IMG/VR virus record: IMGVR_UViG_3300025151_000012 | Span: 1 to 32,461 of that record | From: a virus | Reading direction: 5' to 3' (one strand) | Length of the DNA stretch: 32,461 nucleotides | Part shown: piece after piece, positions 28,919 through 32,461 of the stretch | Layout of the letters: every line of letters starts with the position of its first letter | How positions within the stretch are numbered: position 1 is the stretch's first letter | Program-made: the position numbers and the translations under genes | The notes under the pieces: model-generated | Databases searched by the model: none | What the model saw: only the letters and a program-made list of their open reading frames with translations | What the model was told of the DNA's origin: nothing

Positions 28919-30130
28919 TTACGTCCACCTCTGCGGGGATTGCGGCGCGTTCGCCTTTCTAATTGGGAATAGATACTCCACCGCATAGCCAAGTGCATCG
29001 TTCATGTGGTCAAAGCCATCCTTTTCAGGCTGACTCGTACCCTCTTTATAGGTGTGGCGTTCCAATGACTCAATCACCTTCTTGCACTTAGGGTCAACGT
29101 ATAAACGCCGGATGCCATCGTTGGATAGTAGCCGACTGTTTACCGCGTTTATTCTGTCTCTTACTGCCGCATGTGAGTTTCGGACGCGTACCTCAAAACC
29201 CGCGTTCTGCAATATAGACAGGTCTGTCCTACCCCCTGCGCTCGTCTTACGTTGCCGAGAGGCAGGGTCAGGATATATCACTATTGTACCATTTCCGTAG
29301 CGTTCGCGAAGCTCTGCGACCATCTCGTCAGTGTTCGACCCAAACATCACGATTTCATCGAATACGTGCAGCGTGTCGCCTTTGCGTGTCATAAGCACGG
29401 CGCTCATAGGATCTAGGTTAAAGTCCATGCCTACGTGTATAAGATCGATATTGTCGGTATGTCTTGCAACGGACTCTTCTCGCTTGAATCCGTAGTAGAT
29501 GATTCCGCTGTAGTTGACAAATCTGGCTTCGTATTCTTGCTGGAATGTTCGTTCGTCCAAGTCCGCTTTAGCTGACTCAATTTCTGACGGTGCAACATTT
29601 CCGCCTTCAATCGTGGTGTATTGATATGCACGCCATCCGTCATCGTGATCTACTCCTTTGCCATATAAATCGTAAAAGTGGTTTCGGCCTTTAGGCGTAC
29701 CAATGAACAGTGCGCCACCTTGCCTATCAGATAAGCTAGGTCTAATGACCTCAAACCACGCCTCCTTACGCATGTCTGCAAACTCGTCTAGTACAACAAA
29801 GTCTAGTGAGCGTCCTCTAAGATTGTCGTGCTTTTCCGCACCTTTAAGCGAAATCGTACTGCCGTTTTTGAGGTTGACGCTCAACATCGTCTCATTGGTC
29901 TTTGCGACGTACTCGTACGGTATCTGCTGAGTCAGCATGTCCCATGCAATGTCGCGAGCCGCTCGAAAGGTGGGGGCCACATACCATACGTTCTGGTTTG
30001 GCTTGCGCAATGCCCTATGTAGTAGCTCTGCCGTGCTAAGAAATGTTTTGCCGAAACGTCTGCCAGCAACGACAACACGAAACCGCTCAGGCGAGACAAA
30101 AATGTCAGATTGCGGACGCGTCAGTTCCAT
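28919..30130 (-). CDS. terL: Terminase large subunit
   Basis: The 403-residue packaging motor has Walker A A22-G-R-R-F-G-K-T29, Walker B F111-V-V-L-D115-E116, the coupling motif IGTPKG (143-148) and an RNase-H-like nuclease domain with D in VGMDFNLDP (about 233-241), YPDPAS (about 286) and D..GYAVEYLFP (about 380). It is slightly short for the family but keeps every catalytic motif. It overlaps TerS by 26 nt. It cleaves and translocates DNA through the portal. Confidence 0.95.
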   Translation of the reverse strand: MELTRPQSDIFVSPERFRVVVAGRRFGKTFLSTAELLHRALRKPNQNVWYVAPTFRAARDIAWDMLTQQIPYEYVAKTNETMLSVNLKNGSTISLKGAEKHDNLRGRSLDFVVLDEFADMRKEAWFEVIRPSLSDRQGGALFIGTPKGRNHFYDLYGKGVDHDDGWRAYQYTTIEGGNVAPSEIESAKADLDERTFQQEYEARFVNYSGIIYYGFKREESVARHTDNIDLIHVGMDFNLDPMSAVLMTRKGDTLHVFDEIVMFGSNTDEMVAELRERYGNGTIVIYPDPASRQRKTSAGGRTDLSILQNAGFEVRVRNSHAAVRDRINAVNSRLLSNDGIRRLYVDPKCKKVIESLERHTYKEGTSQPEKDGFDHMNDALGYAVEYLFPIRKANAPQSPQRWT

Positions 30131-30404
30131 CGGCTAACTTTATGACGATAGGCGGCAAATCGGTGTGGTCTGTTAGGTCTGTTTTAAGGTCAGGCAGGTA
30201 CTTATGCAGTAGCCGGATGCGCTGCTCGTTCGCAGTCTTTAGCTTGTTCAATTGCTTAACGAAATTTTTGTTTCCATCAGGGTTCAGCTTCTCGATTTCT
30301 TCAATGTTATCAATGATTTTCTCGACGCTGTTCCGCTCGGCTGTATATGCTCTAAGCTCGTCTTGATTTACTGCTCTAATTTTCTGCGCTCTAGTCTTCG
30401 CCAT
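30105..30404 (-). CDS. Terminase small subunit (putative)
   Basis: The 99-residue, highly charged helical protein has MAKTRAQKIRAVNQDELRAY, a coiled-coil core (about 30-70), then RIRLLHKYLPDLKTDL near the C-terminus. Position directly before TerL and a 'LLPDLK'-type closing helix are typical of TerS. No distinct HTH is obvious. It starts at ATG 30404, overlapping the previous gene by 14 nt. Confidence 0.65.
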   Translation of the reverse strand: MAKTRAQKIRAVNQDELRAYTAERNSVEKIIDNIEEIEKLNPDGNKNFVKQLNKLKTANEQRIRLLHKYLPDLKTDLTDHTDLPPIVIKLADGTDASAI

Positions 30405-30606
30405 AGTCAAAAGGTGACGGTATACCTTCGGCCCAATAGAGGCCATGTGTTTGCCCGTCTTTCACTTCTCCGCGTTTGATGTCTTGGTCTGACATGGGGT
30501 ATGTCTCTACAGCCCCGTCGTCAAATGCGACGAGGTAACTGCCTTCGTGTCTTGGCATACTGCCCTGTAATACGGGCTGCCAGTCTATAGTCACTGTCTG
30601 CAACAT
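30391..30606 (-). CDS. Hypothetical protein, first gene of the terminase operon, 71 aa
   Basis: The 71-residue protein has two strand-rich parts (VTIDWQPVLQGSMPRHEGSY; LVAFDDGAVETYPMSDQDI) and an acidic tail (SPFDYGED). ATG 30606 has GGGGGAA upstream. In-frame codons further upstream overlap the promoter P2 and lack a ribosome site. The function is unknown. It is expressed with TerS and TerL. Confidence 0.55.
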   Translation of the reverse strand: MLQTVTIDWQPVLQGSMPRHEGSYLVAFDDGAVETYPMSDQDIKRGEVKDGQTHGLYWAEGIPSPFDYGED

Positions 30607-30625
30607 ATAGTGTTCCCCCGCGCAT

Positions 30626-30653
30626 ATTATACTACATATACCAAACGCGTATA
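30626..30653 (-). promoter_or_regulatory. Promoter P2 of the terminase/late operon
   Basis: On the minus strand a perfect TATAAT (30626-30631) has TATACG (30648-30653) 16 bp upstream. It abuts the T-tract of the terminator at 30653-30675. RNA would start near 30619, a leader of about 13 nt before ATG 30606. It is the only obvious promoter for the whole head and tail block. Confidence 0.65.
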
Positions 30654-30675
30654 AAAAAGCCCGCACTAGGCGGGC
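30653..30675 (-). terminator. Rho-independent terminator before the late operon
   Basis: On the minus strand GCCCGC-CTAGT-GCGGGC (30675-30659) is followed by six T (30658-30653). It ends the short sigma-4 cluster and insulates the late promoter P2 from upstream transcription. Confidence 0.9.
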
Positions 30676-30698
30676 AATGGGTTTCTCACACCATCGTG

Positions 30699-30914
30699 CT
30701 ACGGACTGTAGCGGACGATTTCTAAGGGCGGTTCGTTGTTGGTTTTCAGTGGCACTACCCTGTAATCAGTTAAAACTGCCATGTCCTCCTCATGGCGCTT
30801 TGCCATTGTTTGCGCGGCTTGCAACGCAATAACCCAGTTTTCTAGCTCCTCGTCAGTCGCCCGTACAAGCCTCTGAATAAAGTTTTCGCCAGTCAGGATG
30901 TCCGTCTCTGCCAT
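30699..30914 (-). CDS. Hypothetical protein, 71 aa
   Basis: This is an acidic helical protein (FIQRLVRATDEELENWVIAL, then QAAQTMAKRHEEDMA) with a short beta-like C-terminus. ATG 30914 has GGGGGAAG upstream, and an upstream in-frame extension lacks a ribosome site. It overlaps the small membrane-protein gene by 62 nt. No function is recognised. Confidence 0.55.
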   Translation of the reverse strand: MAETDILTGENFIQRLVRATDEELENWVIALQAAQTMAKRHEEDMAVLTDYRVVPLKTNNEPPLEIVRYSP

Positions 30915-31068
30915 TTGTCTTCCCCCAAAGATCAACCATTTCGCAATACTCCTGCTCAATCAGGAGCGCCTCTTCAAAATCACCTTGCCCTGCTATTCCG
31001 AACGCCGTGAAAATCAAGATGACTGCTATAATGCCTAGCGCCATCGCATCCGTCGATAATTCCCTCAT
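30853..31068 (-). CDS. Small membrane-anchored protein, 71 aa
   Basis: Residues about 8-26 (AMALGIIAVILIFTAFGIAG) are a membrane helix or signal anchor. The remainder has C42 and C68 framing YCEMVDLWGKTNGRDGHPDW. The pattern 'YCEMV.LW..T.G..G.PD.......C' recurs in short phage proteins of unknown role, and two cysteines could form a disulphide if it faces the periplasm. GAGGG is 6 nt before the ATG. It overlaps the sigma-4 gene by 89 nt. Confidence 0.65.
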   Translation of the reverse strand: MRELSTDAMALGIIAVILIFTAFGIAGQGDFEEALLIEQEYCEMVDLWGKTNGRDGHPDWRKLYSEACTGD

Positions 31069-31204
31069 ACAAAACCCTCGCTTTTTCGTTATTGCGCAAC
31101 TTGTCTAAAGCCGCTGTCTCGATTTGCTTAACACGCTGACGTGAAATGCCCATCTCTGCGGCTACCTCTGTCAGTGTCATTTGCTCTACGAACTTACTGC
31201 TCAT
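30980..31204 (-). CDS. Stand-alone sigma-70 region-4-like regulator, 74 aa
   Basis: The first 40 residues match sigma-70 region 4.2: MTLTEVAAEMGI (helix) then the recognition helix S21-R22-Q23-R24-V25-K26-Q27-I-E, which corresponds to T-R-E-R-I-R-Q-I-E in RpoD. R22 and Q27 (the usual -35 contacts) are kept, but the acidic contact residue is Q23 instead of E. No region 2 or 3 is present, so it must act with host polymerase or sigma. ATG 31204 follows GGGGGG. It is located just after a terminator. It is the natural candidate to recognise the non-TTGACA promoters of this genome. Confidence 0.75.
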   Translation of the reverse strand: MSSKFVEQMTLTEVAAEMGISRQRVKQIETAALDKLRNNEKARVLYEGIIDGCDGARHYSSHLDFHGVRNSRAR

Positions 31205-31217
31205 TTGCCCCCCCAGC

Positions 31218-31238
31218 AAAAAAGGCCGCTTATGCGGC
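31218..31238 (-). terminator. Rho-independent terminator with stop codon in the loop
   Basis: On the minus strand GCCGC-ATAA-GCGGC (31238-31225) is followed by C and six T (31223-31218). The TAA stop of the 280-residue gene (31232-31230) is the loop. Translating ribosomes will cover this hairpin, so termination may depend on translation of the end of that gene. Confidence 0.8.
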
Positions 31239-32072
31239 TATTGCCTCTGTGATGATTGCGGCTTTTGTAGGCCGCTTGAAAAAACCAAACTTAGCGTCTT
31301 TGTCTGATACTGTCACCGTAGCAGTAAACGTAATGCGGCTCTCGCGCTCTGCATCATCAAGGCTAGAAGGTACTGAACCCCACACTCGAAAGCCACGATC
31401 ATCCTGCACTAGCATCTTGAGAACATCGCCGTACATAGATTCATGACGCTTAAATGCCAGCACAGTGCCAGTGATAACAACGCGGCCTTCTGGTGCATCC
31501 TCGCCAGCCTCATGCGCCGCATCACGCTCTGCACGTTGTGCATCACGTTGCTCTTGAGCGTACTTTTGCAACCTAATCAGATCGCCTACCAGCTTTTCGC
31601 GGATAGCTTCGCAGATATCCTGCGGGCAGTTCGAAACAGTGACATAGCGCATTGGCTTGCCATCTCTGTCGTCAAACGCGCGTGACGCGTAGACGCTAAC
31701 GATCTCGCGAGTCACTGCTGGTAGCTCTTGCCACTGCATCATGAACTTGTCAGCACGATCAGCAGGAACGACAAACTTAGTCTCTTCTCCAAAGGCACCT
31801 AGAGCGACACTTTCGCGCTCTTTAGGGAAGGGCAAATACTGGCCTGCAAGGTAAGCCGCCTCAAACTCGTTGTCGCCCTCCTGCCAAACCCAGACATAGC
31901 CATCGCAAGGCGCGTGTAAACGGCCAGACTTTTCTGAGAAAACAGGCTCTGCACCTTTATTGCGATTAGCCGCCGCACGTTGCAAGCGAGTGTCGTAAGC
32001 CTTAACGCCACGCTGACGCGCAACCTCGTAGTCAGCGATGCGATTTTCTAACCAGTTAAAAAAGCTACTCAT
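31230..32072 (-). CDS. Conserved phage protein with C-terminal OB-like segment, 280 aa
   Basis: Residues 1-190 are mixed alpha/beta with a long charged helix (RLQKYAQEQRDAQRAERDAA, about 165-190). Residues about 196-275 hold GRVVITGTVLAFKRHESMYG, KMLVQDDRGFRVWGSVPSSL and KFGFFKRPTKA. The block 'G-TVL--K......K-LV-DDRGF-VWG-VP' followed by 'FGFF-RP-KA' is common in phages and looks like an OB fold. The function is unknown, perhaps nucleic-acid binding. GGAGAAGGGTA precedes the ATG. Its stop codon is in the loop of a terminator. Confidence 0.7.
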   Translation of the reverse strand: MSSFFNWLENRIADYEVARQRGVKAYDTRLQRAAANRNKGAEPVFSEKSGRLHAPCDGYVWVWQEGDNEFEAAYLAGQYLPFPKERESVALGAFGEETKFVVPADRADKFMMQWQELPAVTREIVSVYASRAFDDRDGKPMRYVTVSNCPQDICEAIREKLVGDLIRLQKYAQEQRDAQRAERDAAHEAGEDAPEGRVVITGTVLAFKRHESMYGDVLKMLVQDDRGFRVWGSVPSSLDDAERESRITFTATVTVSDKDAKFGFFKRPTKAAIITEAIAA

Positions 32073-32104
32073 TACCCTTCTCCATATATTTAGCTATGGA
32101 TACT

Positions 32105-32132
32105 AATCTACAGATAACTTTATCTATTGCAA
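32105..32132 (-). promoter_or_regulatory. Putative promoter with palindromic operator in the spacer
   Basis: On the minus strand TTGCAA (32127-32132) and TAGATT (32105-32110) are 16 bp apart. The spacer is filled by a perfect AGATAA-CT-TTATCT palindrome (32112-32125). It lies upstream of the 280-residue gene in a 130-bp AT-rich gap. A protein bound there would block both boxes. Confidence 0.45.
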
Positions 32133-32180
32133 GCACTTTTTTATCTTGTTATGTAAATAAATAGGGGTTAGAGATGCAAT

Positions 32181-32195
32181 GTGACAAACGTGACA
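32181..32195. repeat. GTGACA direct repeat
   Basis: GTGACA occurs at 32181-32186 and 32190-32195 (period 9) in the AT-rich gap between the 62- and 280-residue genes. It is a possible protein-binding pair upstream of the putative promoter. Confidence 0.3.
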
Positions 32196-32202
32196 TTTTC
32201 AA

Positions 32203-32391
32203 TCACCCGTAATGACGGGCAATCTCTGCGATGAAATAGTCTTCGTTAGGGTGACGCGATAGGCGCTTGAGGTACTCTTCCTCTGTGACGCCCTTATCTC
32301 TACCCAGACGAGACAGTAGCTCTGCGATTCTGTCGGTTACGACAATGTGATGCCGCTCGCCGAAATACTGCCGTTGGCTCTGTACACACAT
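32203..32391 (-). CDS. Hypothetical protein, 62 aa, across the circle junction
   Basis: The 62-residue, helical protein ends RLSRHPNEDYFIAEIARHYG. A block 'AEL...L...KG(V)T.EEY..RL..HP.EDYFI.EIA..YG' is typical of short phage proteins of unknown role. AGGAGG (8-nt spacing) and promoter P1 lie upstream in the repeated 99 bp. A perfect 5-bp hairpin (CCCGT/ACGGG, 32206-32219) covers the last codons but has no T-tract. Confidence 0.65.
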   Translation of the reverse strand: MCVQSQRQYFGERHHIVVTDRIAELLSRLGRDKGVTEEEYLKRLSRHPNEDYFIAEIARHYG

Positions 32392-32461
32392 GACAACATC
32401 CTCCTGTTGCCCTGCTATTATAGCATACAGGCAATCAGTTATACGAAACGATAACGTAGTC
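32363..32461. repeat. Terminal direct repeat, right copy (circle overlap)
   Basis: This is identical to bases 1-99. It holds the start codon of the 62-residue gene (ATG at 32391-32389) and a second copy of the extended -10 promoter (TATAAT at 32417-32422), so the same site appears at both window ends although the real genome has one. Confidence 0.9.

Noticed and set aside
31027-31032. TGC-TATAAT on the plus strand, antisense to the sigma-4 cluster
   Set aside because: It lies within the coding sequence of a hydrophobic helix and has no -35 candidate (CCGTGA at the expected place). No terminator or gene follows on that strand.

Overview
The window is a complete small tailed-phage genome. The last 99 bases (32363-32461) repeat the first 99 exactly, so the molecule closes into a circle of about 32.36 kb. 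The virion genes describe a siphovirus: HK97-type head, long non-contractile tail with a G/GT frameshift chaperone, a 597-residue tape measure and a lambda J-like tip. No integrase, DNA polymerase, primase or helicase was recognised, so it probably grows lytically and relies on the host replisome. Several small conserved proteins (DUF6447-like, DUF7936-like, a fibre with 'DLQIYHDGSNSYI' N-terminal text) are, as I recall the families, typical of marine and freshwater phages. The host is probably a Gram-negative aquatic bacterium, but the sequence does not identify it.

Layout. Nearly everything reads leftward (minus strand). (1) 6008 down to 73, and across the circle junction into 32391-32203, is the early/DNA-metabolism block: small unknowns, a putative single-strand annealing protein, a DUF736/SSB-like protein ending in an SSB-type acidic tip, a Cro-type HTH protein, a Zn-ribbon protein, a replication-associated protein, a PD-(D/E)XK nuclease, NinB, an HTH-calcineurin phosphoesterase, an overlapping small Zn-ribbon protein and an HNH protein. 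(2) 32072-30699 carries an OB-like protein, a stand-alone sigma-70 region-4 protein and two small proteins. (3) 30606-7317 is the late block: TerS, TerL, portal, MuF, scaffold, capsid, connectors, tail tube, G/GT, tape measure, tip proteins, a GNAT enzyme, J, a BppU-like protein, a 1627-residue fibre with about 53 YadA-head-like repeats and an S74 chaperone domain, accessory proteins, holin and M15 endolysin. (4) 6174-7320 is the only rightward coding cassette (three genes, one with an HEWSH motif). It converges on the lysis end with overlapping stop codons.

Most interesting is the regulatory layer. Four non-coding gaps hold a perfect TATAAT with a TATA-type box (not TTGACA) about 16 bp upstream. 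They precede the terminase operon, the BppU/fibre sub-operon, the 62-residue gene and a rightward non-coding RNA. The phage also encodes a stand-alone sigma region-4 protein that could read a non-standard -35 element. The RNA (about 4006-4092, plus strand) is predicted to be three consecutive hairpins ending in a strong terminator. It lies antisense to the early transcript, between the Cro-side genes and the replication genes, the position occupied by OOP RNA in lambda. Two other promoter-like sites (6046-6073 and 32105-32132) look more like host sigma-70 sites and carry palindromic operator candidates. Two genes end with their stop codon in the loop of a terminator-like hairpin.
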